From the NCBI RefSeq assembly GCF_026745355.1, contig NC_079209.1, positions 51,567,585 through 51,631,584 of the forward strand: 64,000 nucleotides of DNA. Direction: 5' to 3'. The position numbers and the translations under genes were made by a program. This DNA is from Beta vulgaris subsp. vulgaris (taxonomy: Eukaryota > Streptophyta > Magnoliopsida > Caryophyllales > Amaranthaceae). Below the pieces are notes generated by a model that was not told the DNA's origin, searched no databases, and saw only the letters and a program-made list of their open reading frames with translations. Positions within the stretch are counted from its first letter, which is position 1. The number at the start of each line of letters is the position of its first letter. This document shows, in pieces, positions 1 through 9,419 of the stretch.

Positions 1-513
1 CATGTCTCTATAAGTTAAGTGTTCAGATTTAGGAATAAAGGGAGTAATAAGTAATAAGAAAGAGTGCTAAGGCTCATTTACTTTTGTAACTCACTAATAA
101 ATAATTGAAATCCAATAATAACAATTGAATAGGAGGGAAGGTTAGTAAAAGAAAAAAAATAAACCAAAAGAAAGAATTATTACAAACTTCCCAATGCCAT
201 TAACAAATTTTCAATGGTAATCCTAAGTTATGACTTTCTCTCTTTGGTAGCGAAACTTAATTTCAGTTATTAATGGTAACCCAGTGTTTATGGTTATATT
301 TGAAAAAGTGTTATTATTAACAATTTTTCGTTCTAGACAATTACTAAAATAGATATAACTTTTCTTTAAAAAAAAACACTCATTCATCTCTTTCTAAATT
401 CGGGAATTAAATAGGTTTTCAATGAGAGAAAAAGAAAATTCAGTTTTTTTCTAAGGGAACTTATGTCATTCTAGTCTAAATAACATTAATTAGTTTATAA
501 ACAACTCTTTAAT
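1..513. other. AT-rich flank, no gene seen
   Basis: AT-rich intergenic DNA upstream of the solo LTR. I see no coding exon, RNA gene or terminal-repeat structure in it. Confidence 0.6.
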
Positions 514-883
514 TTCACTGTAATCCCCCGTATATTTATGGATTTTATAAATATATTTTTTAGTATTTTTATATTTATATTTAAACATAATTTAATTTGA
601 AATGATTTATTTATTTAAAGAAGGTTAACTATTTTGAAAGTCAAAAGAATTATTTTAAGGATTTAAGGAATTTAAAATATTTTGTTTAGGATGCTTTGAA
701 AAATGTTTGAAATACTAATTGGATTTGGAAAAGAAGTTTATGGGCTTGAGGAATCCAAATACTAAGTGAATTAGGAAAATGATTTCTATTGATGTTGGGA
801 GTTTCCAATTCATCAATCCTATTAATCATTAAAATTTACTTAAACCCGATCTCCTTTTCCTAAGCCCAAAAGAAAAACCTACT

Positions 884-890
884 TATAAAT
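884..890 (+). promoter_or_regulatory. TATA box of the solo LTR
   Basis: TATAAAT lies about 40 bases before a CT-rich stretch (930-975, then a TTC microsatellite near 1010-1035) that looks like a transcribed leader. The position matches the TATA box in the LTRs at 25414 and 34421. Activity is inferred from position only. Confidence 0.5.
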
Positions 891-1848
891 ACCTTAATAC
901 CAAATTATTTTTACCATACAAAAAAATTATTCTCTCTCCTCTCAAGCCAAAGTTGCCGGCCAGATTTCTCTCTCTTACCCTGCCACGTGATTTTTGATTT
1001 TCTTCAATCTTCTTTCTTCTTCTTCTTCTTCTTCAAGTAAAGCTTTCTTCTTTCGTCAAGAAACGTCACCACACCTCCTCAACCACCGTCCTTCCTTGTG
1101 CGCCACTGTTGTCGCTGCTGTTGTACCTTTTCGGCGCCTTCTTCTTCGTGTTTCTTTGATTCATTGGTTAAATTCCTTTCTTCCTCCTAAAGTTTTAATT
1201 AAAGATCATGTTTTTATGTTTTATTTAGTACTAATCATGATTAATAACTTTAATTTACTGTTTTAATGATTAATCTTGGATTATATATATTATGTATTAA
1301 AAGTATAAAATTTCAGATTTGATTATTATTATTAGATTGAGTTTTTGATTACCAAAGCATTAATTTTTAGGGTGTTAACTATTGAAAAATCATATTAGCA
1401 TGTTATAAATTATGAGATTGATCGATTTAAATTATGAATTTAATCATGTTTAAATATGTTTAAAGAGAGTTTTATAATTTTATAAGTTGCTAGAATTTTA
1501 GAAAGGTCTTTAATAGTGGAGTTTTATGAATTTTAATTACTAGTATAGTGGTACTATGCTAGATAAAATAAGTAATTGAAGTTCTAATGGTAAAAATAAC
1601 TTTTTAAATATTTTTAAAAATGATTAAAGTGTTCTAAAGTTGCTGGATTTTATTTAGAGTATTGACTTTGATTTATATTGGTTGTTTTAGGTGGAGATTA
1701 TTAAGTAGATGACTTTTAAAGTGATTAAAGGTGACCTATCAGTTTGTTTACACATGGTACGTACATACCTATGTGTTATGTGATGTAATATCATGATTTT
1801 AAGAAGGAAAAGTTGTACTATCATGTATAGGAACTTTGCAAGTTCATA

Positions 1849-1939
1849 CTTCCTCCGTTCCATAATAAGTGAAACACTTCTCTCTTTTATGTGAGAGCTT
1901 TTTTATATAAGTGTTTCACTTATTATGAAACGGAGGAAG
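1849..1939. mobile_element. Stowaway-like MITE
   Basis: A 91-bp near-perfect inverted repeat starts CTTCCTCCGTTCC and ends GGAACGGAGGAAG-like (here GAAACGGAGGAAG), with TA on both sides (1847-1848 and 1940-1941). These are the typical CTCCCTCCGT ends and TA target of Stowaway (Tc1/mariner-derived) elements. It lies inside the solo LTR, so it is younger than that LTR. Confidence 0.85.
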
Positions 1940-3218
1940 TATGTGATTTCTAGTATGATTGAATTTTACATATTTTATGTCTATGTGCAAACATGTTGAT
2001 TATGATATTTGATTATGAGTTGATTATCATGTTTGTATGGAATATTGATGCAAGCATGTGGTTGAGAACTTTAATTATTAATTCACATGGGGGAATTAAT
2101 ATATTGTTACGTTGAGATTGAATCATGTTGAATCATGTGTTCCCTTACAGTATTATTTTAACTACTTTATGAGGATTGTGGGCCTTATTTGGTAAGTTTA
2201 TAAATTATGCATTTGAAAGGTAAAATTGATTGTTGGCTAAATTCAACAAATAAGAAAGATTGGAGTAAAAAGGAAGTAATCTTGGATTAAGTTGTGTGAT
2301 CACTTATTAAATACTAAGATAAAAAGAAGTTCGGTTGTGAATGTTTGATTTGATGTTTCTGTGTTACTTGTGTGTCATAACAAGTAATAAATTGTAAATC
2401 ACGTAAACTGTAACTTGGATAGTAATAAACTTTAGACTGGTGCACGTCTGAAGTTGGACAATCAAGAGTTGGAGTAAATGGTGGTAGCCCATGGCTTTTT
2501 CTGGGAAACAGATTGATCATGTTCGTATTTTTCAAAGGTTCCTCGATATCGCATGTCATTTTGGAATACGAAGTCGCGCTCGTATTTCGTCTTTCTAGGT
2601 GAAGGCAAGTTTAGTTAGACAACTCGGTCCAATAACTATTCCATTAAAGTAATAAAAAGATGGTTAAAGTTTGGTTCAGTAAAAGTTATCTGCAAAATGT
2701 TAGATTGTTACATTATTATTTATCCCTGCTTATCATTTATTAGTATCATGCTAGGAATGGTTATGCTTTATTATGTAGTACTCAGCTTTGCTGATTACGT
2801 GCTTTATTTGTGATTGTTGAATGCCTTATTGATCATGTGATGACTCATTTTTGTGAGCAGATTCCTTAGAACATTGACATTTACAGGTTTGTAGATGTTG
2901 CATCATGGGGATCTGGAAATGGAAAGCTTGTGTAACAAATTGTTATATCTATTATTTTAGTAGGAACATATTATATTAAGTTTGGTTTTGAAGTAGACAT
3001 TTATAGTGTGTTTGGTTTTAAGTACTTATTTATTATTATGTTAAAGTATGAAGTTTAGTTATTTATGTTTTCCGCTGCAAAATTCTGAATAAGTCGATAC
3101 GTTATCACATGATGAGCGATAATGCTTTGGTAATTCTCTATAATTTATATTGAAAATGTATTTTTGAAAAAACAGAATTATTGGGGTGTTACATTCACCA
3201 ACTATTTATAACAACAAA

Positions 3219-3568
3219 GTAGTATCTGGGCTCGAGCGTTGATCCGGGTGATATATTGTTCTCGAACTTGATATGCATTTTTTTTTCATTCGCATTAAAA
3301 TATAATAAAGAAAACAAAAAATGTAAATTGTATAAATATAATAATGTGGACATTTATAGCATGATTAAAAGTTGGTTGAAATGGTTATTGTGCTATGTAT
3401 AATAGAAAGATATCACGGGTTTAAATCTTGTTGCAAGTCAATTTACTTTTCTTAAATTAGTTGACATGATATATGTACACATGCATTGAACAATTCTAGT
3501 AAAGTAAGAGAGCTGTCACGTCGCATTTATACGTTGTTAGACACGCCTTTTAATATATTAGTATAAAT
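3219..3568 (-). mobile_element. Degenerate mini-Helitron, minus strand
   Basis: Read on the minus strand, it starts with ATACTAATATATTAAAAGGC and ends with a CCCGGATCAACGCTCGAG block followed by ATACTAC. This matches the + strand copy at 60914-61251 along its length: same 5' block, the internal block around 'TTGCAACAA.ATTT.AACCC', 'AACCAAC.TTTAATCATGC', and the 3' end. The final CTAG has decayed to CTAC and the 5' TC is not visible. It is about 350 bp with no coding capacity. Confidence 0.6.
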
Positions 3569-3863
3569 GGCTATTAGTACCACTTTTTCAAGTATAATCA
3601 TAAATAGGGGGTTAATTATATTACCATTGAGAATTATAATTAAATTTGGCTAACAAAGAGAAAAAGCCATGCTGAGGGTTATCATTGAAATATCCAAAAA
3701 CAAATTTGTAAGTCATTATCTAAATACACAAAAGTCAAATCAAAGACACGTGTTTTCACCAAATCAAAAATTTCTTATTTCAAATTTTCAGTAATTTTTC
3801 ATGGAATGAATAAAGTCATTTTTCAAATATTAACAGGTTTTGATTACAAAAAGAAAAGTCGTA
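3569..3863. other. AT-rich spacer, nothing seen
   Basis: AT-rich DNA between two mini-Helitrons. No exon, RNA gene or repeat boundary is recognised. Confidence 0.5.
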
Positions 3864-4040
3864 TCTATATTATATAAGGAAATACATGCAGGACACTAAA
3901 AAATAGACAAAAGAAAAAAATAAGAAGGTTACCTACATGACTTAATTAAACATAACAGAAAAAGATAATTTTATCTCTATCGCTATTATATATACATAAT
4001 TTTATATGTTTTAGCACGCATCGCGTGCATATAAGACTAG
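3864..4040 (+). mobile_element. Mini-Helitron with intact termini (177 bp)
   Basis: The element starts TCTATATTATATAAGG directly after an A and ends with CTAG directly before a T. Eight bases (ATATAAGA) before the CTAG is a perfect 6-bp hairpin, GCACGC-atc-GCGTGC. The 5'-TC, the 3' hairpin plus CTRR end, and A/T insertion without target duplication are the diagnostic marks of Helitrons. At 177 bp it is non-coding and needs an autonomous partner. Confidence 0.75.
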
Positions 4041-4369
4041 TGTGTATTGCTACAATGGTACATCTTCGAATTTTTCTAAGTTGGGGGGTGTCTGACTTAT
4101 AATAAACCTCGGGATAGGTACTCTAACACTCTATGCGAGAGATCCAAAGGTTTTCTTCTTATTTATGAAAAGATATTGAAGAAAATTATTAAAACAAATA
4201 TGATTACAACTAATATCACATTTGTCAAATATAGCCAAGTACAAACCTAAGAATTAGGATGGTTCATCACAGAGGACATCAAGTAAACTGGCCCGTCCTA
4301 CACTCCTACCCTTACACGGGCTATTCTGAGGTTGTCTCTGCCCAACCCCACCAGTCCATAAACCTTCCA
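4041..4369. other. Spacer, nothing seen
   Basis: No convincing coding exon or RNA gene. The reading frame starting near 4259 runs into the left terminal repeat of the next element and has no recognisable domain. Confidence 0.45.
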
Positions 4370-5090
4370 GGCATTTACTATTTACCGTCCGTATTTACGA
4401 AAAAATCCCCGTATTTTTTTCAAGCCAAGATTTTCCTAAACTACCCCTATGTATACTCCCTCACTCTCACTCTTTCTCCTCCTCTCACTTCACCCCACCC
4501 ACCATAGCAAACACCACCACCACCGCGTCAATCACCACGACAGAGGCAACATCAACACCACCGAATTTTTTTATTTCCTCCACGGAGGAAACGAAACAGA
4601 TCTTTGTTTCTTCCATGGAGGAAACGACATTTTACTTCGTTTCCTCCATGGAGGAAACAGAATTTTGTTTCGTTTCCTCCGTAAACGAAGCAAAATTTCG
4701 TTTCGTCCATGTAGGAAACGAAGATCTGTAGGAAACGAAAAAAAAAAAATTGGTACCTTGTCTTGGTGGCGGAAATTTTTTAAAAGACTAACCATATTCC
4801 GTTGGTGGTTGTCCGCGATGGTGAGGTGGTGCTCCGGTGGTGGTGGTTCACAGTGGTGGCGGTCTGCGATGGTGGTGGTGTGCAAGTGTGAGTCCGTCGG
4901 TGGAGGTAGTCTGTCGGTGGTGGTGGTCTGCCGGTGGTGGTACACTGGTGGTGGAGGTCTGGGGGATGGAGTGAGGTGGAGGTGAAATTGGATGAGAGAG
5001 AAGGAGGTGTGAAAGGGGAGGGGTATGTGGGGAACTTCAAGGAAAAAATACGGGTGATTTTTAGTAAATACGGCCGGTAAATAGCAAAAG
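4370..5090. mobile_element. Non-autonomous TIR element rich in short palindromes
   Basis: The ends are inverted repeats of about 50 bp. The left end (4371-4422) reads CTATTTACCGTCCGTATTTA and then AAAAATCCCCGTATTTTTT; the right end (5040-5090) is its complement with few changes. The long TIRs fit a Mutator-like non-autonomous element, but no clean 9-bp target duplication was found. Inside, 4560-4740 holds at least four spaced near-palindromes of the type GTTTCCTCCATGGAGGAAAC, and 4800-4980 is a GGTGGT-rich tract mirrored by CCACCACC-rich sequence at 4510-4540. The reading frames across it are low-complexity by-products. Confidence 0.6.
4573..4737. repeat. Cluster of near-palindromes (TTTCCTCCATGGAGGAAA type)
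   Basis: Units such as TTCCTCCACGGAGGAA, CTTCCATGGAGGAAAC and TTTCCTCCATGGAGGAAA, then broken halves (GTTTCCTCCGTAAACG, CGTCCATGTAGGAAAC), follow at about 40-bp spacing. Each full unit is self-complementary. Function is unknown; they could be nuclease or transposase sites or simply hairpin-prone repeats. Confidence 0.65.
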
Positions 5091-5141
5091 GGATGACGAG
5101 CTAACCCCTTAGTAGTATAAAATAAGTAACATTGTACTGGT

Positions 5142-5276
5142 GAGAATCAAAGTTGGCCTAGTGGTTGTAAGACCCTCCTTTTAATTTTGTGACAGGGGTT
5201 CAATTCTCACGCCTTGTAAGAAGGATCCCTAATTTCCTCCCTTCATTGCAAGGGTACTCTCCTTACCTTAAAAAAA
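5142..5276 (+). mobile_element. tRNA-derived SINE with 17-bp target duplication
   Basis: It contains an RNA polymerase III A-box-like stretch (TGGCCTAGTGG) and a B-box-like stretch (GGTTCAATTC) at tRNA-like spacing, then a CT-rich body and a short A tail. The flanks 5125-5141 and 5277-5293 are a 17-bp direct repeat (AGTAAYATTGTACTRGT) with two mismatches. This is the structure of a plant SINE copied by a LINE's enzymes. Confidence 0.8.
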
Positions 5277-5328
5277 AGTAATATTGTACTAGTATAGCGA
5301 TCGTAACATACTCAATATAAAGTATAAG

Positions 5329-5451
5329 TGAGCAGTAGGTGATAGCATAGTGGTGTTGGGATCGAGTATCACCCCTTGTAAGATGGATCCCCAATTTTTT
5401 TCCCTTTTCTCCTTGCAAGAGACTTCATCTTACCTTAAAAAAAAGATATAA
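5329..5451 (+). mobile_element. Second SINE of the same type, 12-bp target duplication
   Basis: The 3' half parallels the neighbouring SINE: 'CCTTGTAAGA.GGATCCC.AATTT', a CT-rich tract, 'CTTACCTT' and an A tail. A-box-like TGATAGCATAGTGG and a weakened B box lie at the front. It is flanked by an exact 12-bp direct repeat, ATAAAGTATAAG, at 5317-5328 and 5452-5463, so it inserted independently of its neighbour. Confidence 0.75.
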
Positions 5452-5566
5452 ATAAAGTATAAGACCTTCACTATATAAAATATTATTGCGTATAAGTAAA
5501 TTAATCACATTGGAATATTTAAAACTCATATAGGATGATTCCTTTTTGTACTTGGTGAAGTTTAAA

Positions 5567-5695
5567 GGAAAAATTGATGGGAATAATCCCACCTTTGGGT
5601 GGCTTCTTTAAACAGTCCCAGTTATGGGTTAACTCAATAAAATTCCACCTTTTATCTTATCTTCTTAAAATGGTCCTTTACCTGTTGATTACCTA
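5567..5695 (+). repeat. Left TIR of the MULE
   Basis: GGAAAAATTGATGGGAATAA and the following ~100 bp are the reverse complement of the right end with a few small changes ('GGTGGCTTCTTTAAACAG' against 'GGTGGTCTTCTTTAAACAG'). Confidence 0.85.
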
Positions 5696-5893
5696 CAACT
5701 ACAAGTTAATGACACACGTGGCAACAATTGTTACCCACGTGGTTTATTAGCCGTTATAATCCTCTCTTGAACTCCTCTTCAACCTTTCTTCATCTCTTTC
5801 TTCATCTCTTTCTTCTCACTTTCTTCATCCTTAACCAGATTTGTGTCTGCAAAATTTCCAAAAAAAAAAATTCATCCCTCATTTTTTGTCTAC

Positions 5894-6499
5894 ATGCCTG
5901 GTGGTCCAACCAATTCAGGTTCTTCTTCAAACAATTCAGGCAGAAGTTCTGAAAATTCGAACCCAAGGTTGAAGGTGAATTGTCGACATGAAGTTCAAGC
6001 TGCTGTGAGGACTTGCAAGAAAGGCACAAATGCTGGGAAGAAATTCCTTTGTTGCTCTTTTTGGCCAGTAAGCATAAATTTTGAATTTTTTTGGGTTAAA
6101 TTTGCAACTTAAATTTATGGGTTCAGGTTTAATTTTTTTTTTTCGCGAAATTGATGGGATTCATGTGGTTGTTTGGTGTAGGAGGATGATTGTAGATTTT
6201 TCATGTGGGAGTCCAAATTGATGTCTACTAGTCTCTCTAGTGAGATTGAAGATTTGCATTACAAGCTTTTCGAGAAGGACACAATCATTAATGAGTTGGA
6301 GTTTGAGAAGCATATGTTGGGGGAGAAGATAAAAAAACTGAAGCTGCAAAAAGAGGGCATTGAACAGGAGTTGCAAAAAATGAAGAATGAACAGATGAAT
6401 GTAGGGATGGTTAGAGTATGTAGGAATGAAATGGCTATTTCAATCGCCATGGTTGTATCTTGGATTTTACTTTGCATCATTGTTTACATATTAAAGTAG
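5894..6499 (+). CDS. GRF-type zinc finger, coiled-coil, tail-anchored protein carried by the MULE
   Basis: There are two exons, 5894-6067 and 6182-6499, joined in phase 0 across a GTAAGC...TAG intron, giving 163 residues. Residues 1-25 are Gly/Ser/Asn-rich. Residues about 28-66 match a GRF zinc finger: CRHEVQAAV, then GKKFLCCSFWP, then EDDCRFFMWES, with the Cys residues and the 'F..C.FW' and 'C.FF.W' signatures in place. The intron splits the finger exactly between its halves. Residues about 70-135 are heptad-like and rich in Glu, Lys and Leu (coiled coil). The last ~22 residues form one hydrophobic segment ending YILK, as in a tail anchor. GRF fingers bind single-stranded nucleic acid in known proteins; a role here is not known. 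The frame is clean although the neighbouring transposase is broken. Whether this is a captured host gene or a standing MULE gene cannot be decided from the window. The upstream in-frame GTG at 5843 is rejected in favour of ATG 5894. Confidence 0.75.
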
Positions 6500-6755
6500 G
6501 AAAAGGTAGATGTGGGGGACAAGTAAGATTGTACTAAGTTAGTAAGTAAGATGTATGCTCTATTCCGTACTACTAATAACAATATGAATTTTGACCCAAA
6601 TCATTGCAATTGTAATATCTCAAAGTCAGAAGCAATTCAAATAAAATTACATTACATACCATAGTATTTGGAAAGAAATATTGTCTTACAAAACTAAATG
6701 ATATAATTATTCAAAAAACAGAGGCAAAACAGATGCACCAACAGTGATTCTTGGC

Positions 6756-8793
6756 CTAGTTTGTTGCATTGAAGGCTGAAGAAGAAGCTTGACTTGCATG
6801 TTGGTGACTAGTGTCAACAAATGAGCTATGGCTGAGCACTTTAGGCCCTCCTGAACTACCTGGCACCTGAAAATGATATAGACTTGTGAAAGTTAGTATA
6901 ATGAAACCAAAGAAAGGTTGTCATAATCTGAAAGCATGTGAAAAAGTAGCTTACATTTGTAACTAGAGTTCCATTATCATTGAACATAACTCCAAACCCT
7001 TGAGGTGCCTGTGGGGATTGAAGATTTTATAAGTATTTGCACTAAATGAAATTAAATACATATTAGAACCTTATTTCTTACCCTTGAATTTTGAAGATCT
7101 GCAACCTCTATCCCTTCTGCCACCTCTACCCCTGGATGAACTAGCCCCTTCAGTTGTTCCCCCTCTTCCCCTGGATGAACTAGCCCCTGCCACAATGCCA
7201 CCTATGCCCCTAGATGTAGTAGCCCCTCCTCTTGTTCTTCCTCTTCCCCTAGAACCTTCTGATGATGTGCCACCTCTGCCAGTGGTAGTACTGGCCCCTC
7301 TTGAACCCCTTCCTCCTCTAATAACCCTCCCACCTCTACCTAATTTGGTGGGTTCAGCTGTGGATAACTGATGGCCAGCTTCAGTGGTGGTACCTGGTTG
7401 TTGTCCATCTGCCCTTGGTCTCCCCTTATGTTTCTTTGGTGGAGGGGGTTACACTGTAGCAGAATATCTATTAGGACACCTCCTCTTATTATGTCCCTTT
7501 CTACCACAAAGTTCCAGGTTTTTTAGGATCCTCATGAGGGGCTTTGATCCTATTTTTTCTTGGCCTACCAGGCCCAATTTTAATAGGAGGTGGATCTAGG
7601 TGAACTTCAACCCTGGGCCAATGTCTCTCACCTTCAAGAGGTAGAATTGAACATGCATATGCCTTTGCCCATGTATCCTTCTTGTAACAAGCATCAACAA
7701 AGTCCTCAGCTTGCATATGGCTGAAGAAAATGGCAGAGATGGCATGACAACATGGTATTCCAGTCATGTTCCATTTCCTACAAGTGCATGACTTTTTCTC
7801 CAAGTCTACAGTCAAGCTATCTAGGTTGTGATTGATTTGGAACAAGGTTGTGGATGAATGGAGGACATTACAATTTGCTGCTGTCTCCTTCTCTTTCTCT
7901 AATTTTTTTTGTATCCTATGACAGAGGACAGTTGTACATTTCTCCATTTCTACCCTTTTTTGAACCAACCTTTGCATTAACTGGGCCCTAGTATCCTCAA
8001 GCATATGAATCAAATGTTTTATACTAGCATTAATGATATATCCATTAAAGGTCTCAGCTATATTATTTGTTATTGAATCAGACTTAGTGTCAGGTTTCAT
8101 GAAGGCCCTAGAAAATACCTTAGGGTTGTAACTCCTAAAACCTATAGCAGTTGCCTCATTAACTTTCTCCAACTCAGCCATATTCTCATTGTAATCTGCC
8201 ATATTATAGGAGAATGATATATTCCAAAATAATTTCTTAAATTCATCTCCTTTGTAATTTTTATTCCAATGAGCATAAATATGTCTTGCACAATGCCTGT
8301 GCTCAGCCTTTGACAGCACAGTAGCAACAACATTCAAAATAGCCTATAGTTAACAGGACATAAATATCACATACTTATTACATGTTTCAAGGAAAAATTA
8401 GAAAAATAATGTTTCAAATAAAGTTACCTGATGTTCATCTGAGACAACTGAGTATTCTGTGCCATCTCCAAGTGCTAAACATGCTTGCAAGTGCTTGAAG
8501 AACCACTCCCATGAGCTGTTATTCTCACCTTCTACCACAGCCCAGGCAATGGGATACATTTGATCATTGATGTCTCTCCCCACTGCTGAGAGTAGTTGCC
8601 CACCAAGGAAGGTCTTCAGGAAGCATGAATCCACATATACTCCCATATTTCTTAGCTAGTTCCTCAATCCACCACCACAAAGTTCATCTGGATCTACCTC
8701 AAATGTTTTGCCTTCCCCTTCTAAATACACTAACCCATATTTCAGTGTTTTAAAGAGCCCACCATGCCAAAACCTTAATGTAGCTGACTCCAT
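6756..8793 (-). pseudogene. MULE transposase (mudrA type), internally deleted and broken
   Basis: Exons read on the minus strand are about 8793-8428, 8343-7082, 6998-6955 and 6866-6756. The first ~40 residues (starting MESATLRFWHGGLFKTLKYG) resemble the N-terminal plant MULE domain. They run straight into the catalytic region (VDSCFLKTFLGGQLLSAVGR, then WAVVEGENNSSWEWF, then SDEHQ), so the several hundred residues normally between them, including the MuDR finger region, are missing. The second exon continues with the conserved EHRHCARHIYAHW and a SWIM zinc finger (CTCRKWNMTGIPCCHA) and then an AT-hook-like GRPRK. Next, in another frame, come a CCHC knuckle (CGRKGHNKRRC, near 7470-7505) and an Arg/Gly-rich tail (7082-7370). 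Breaks: TAG at 8656-8658, a frame change near 7505, and TAA at 7449-7451. It cannot make a full transposase. Confidence 0.85.
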
Positions 8794-9196
8794 TAAAGTG
8801 TCTAATTTTCAACAATCAACCTATTCCAAACATCAATAACAACAACAAAAACTCAACACCACAATCAATTTCAGTAAATTATGCTCAATAATTTAAAAAA
8901 CTTAACACAAAGAACATTCATTTCGTCAAATAATTGTCTAACATGGAGTTGAAGAAAACCCAGAACAATCCAAATAATTCACTGAAAAAAAAAAATTAAA
9001 CTTTCGCAAAAAAAGAGTAGAAGAAAACGAACCTGAAGAAGAAGATGAGTGCAGGGCTTCGAAATTTTGTGGGTTCTCCAAGCTTCAAACAGAGATGAAG
9101 AAGATGAAAGACCCGCGTTATTTTGTTTTGTTTTTAAGCTCATTAATTAGAGTTAGCTGAAAAGTGAACTCTATTAATGAGTTTACAGGTTACCAA

Positions 9197-9325
9197 CAGG
9201 TAACTGGTAAATGAGGATCATTTTATGAAGATAAGATAAAAGGTGGGATTTTATTGAGTTAACCCATAACTGGGACTGTTTAAAGAAGACCACCCAAAGG
9301 TGGGATTATTCCCATCAATTTTTCC
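9197..9325 (-). repeat. Right TIR of the MULE
   Basis: Reverse complement of 5567-5695, ending ...CCCATCAATTTTTCC directly before the 10-bp target duplication. It lies upstream of the transposase start and probably carries its promoter, as in MuDR; the last point is inference. Confidence 0.85.
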
Positions 9326-9419
9326 GAAGTTTAAAACATTTATTTGTGATTTTTTTTTTTGGAGGGAGGGGGAGGATTACTTATGCAAAAACATAATTTT
9401 AGCATTTGTAAAAAAAATA

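Larger units (their letters stand above)
519..3193 (+). mobile_element. Solo LTR of a Ty3/gypsy-type retrotransposon
   Basis: A 2.7-kb block begins TGTAATCCCCCG and ends GGGGTGTTACA. It is flanked by a perfect 5-bp direct repeat, TTCAC, at 514-518 and 3194-3198, which is the footprint of LTR element insertion. No second LTR and no gag-pol follow, so this is a solo LTR left by LTR-LTR recombination. Its ends and layout match the LTRs of the full element at 25219-36786: the TGTAATNC... start, a TATA box followed by a CT-rich transcribed leader, an 'AGC..AGCTGA'-like block, a 'CCGCTGCAA' motif near the 3' end, and the GGTGTTACA end. It is therefore a relative, but clearly a different subfamily. 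A Stowaway-like MITE sits inside at 1849-1939. The long reading frame at 994-1266 is only the leader of this LTR (a TTC microsatellite) and not a gene. Confidence 0.85.
5567..9325 (-). mobile_element. MULE (Mutator-like element) with two convergent genes
   Basis: A 3.76-kb element with inverted repeats of about 120 bp at its ends is flanked by an exact 10-bp target duplication, GAAGTTTAAA (5557-5566 and 9326-9335). The strand given is that of the transposase. It holds a decayed transposase gene on the minus strand (8793 to 6756) and, starting next to the opposite TIR, an intact spliced GRF-zinc-finger gene on the plus strand (5894-6499). The two genes converge, with about 260 bp between their stops. 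This two-gene convergent plan parallels maize MuDR (mudrA/mudrB), but the second gene is unrelated to mudrB as far as I can tell. 8794-9200 is the transposase 5' side and holds no further reading frame of note. Confidence 0.9.

Noticed and set aside
994..1266. 90-residue frame with a Ser run
   Set aside because: It lies in the transcribed leader of the solo LTR; the Ser run is a TTC microsatellite and no homology is recognised.
4449..5040. Overlapping frames of 86-178 residues on both strands
   Set aside because: They come from GGT/CCA triplet tracts and palindromic units in a TIR element; frames open on both strands at once are typical of low complexity.
7084..7371. Plus-strand Pro/Leu-rich frame (95 residues)
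   Set aside because: It is the antisense of the Arg/Gly-rich tail of the MULE transposase.
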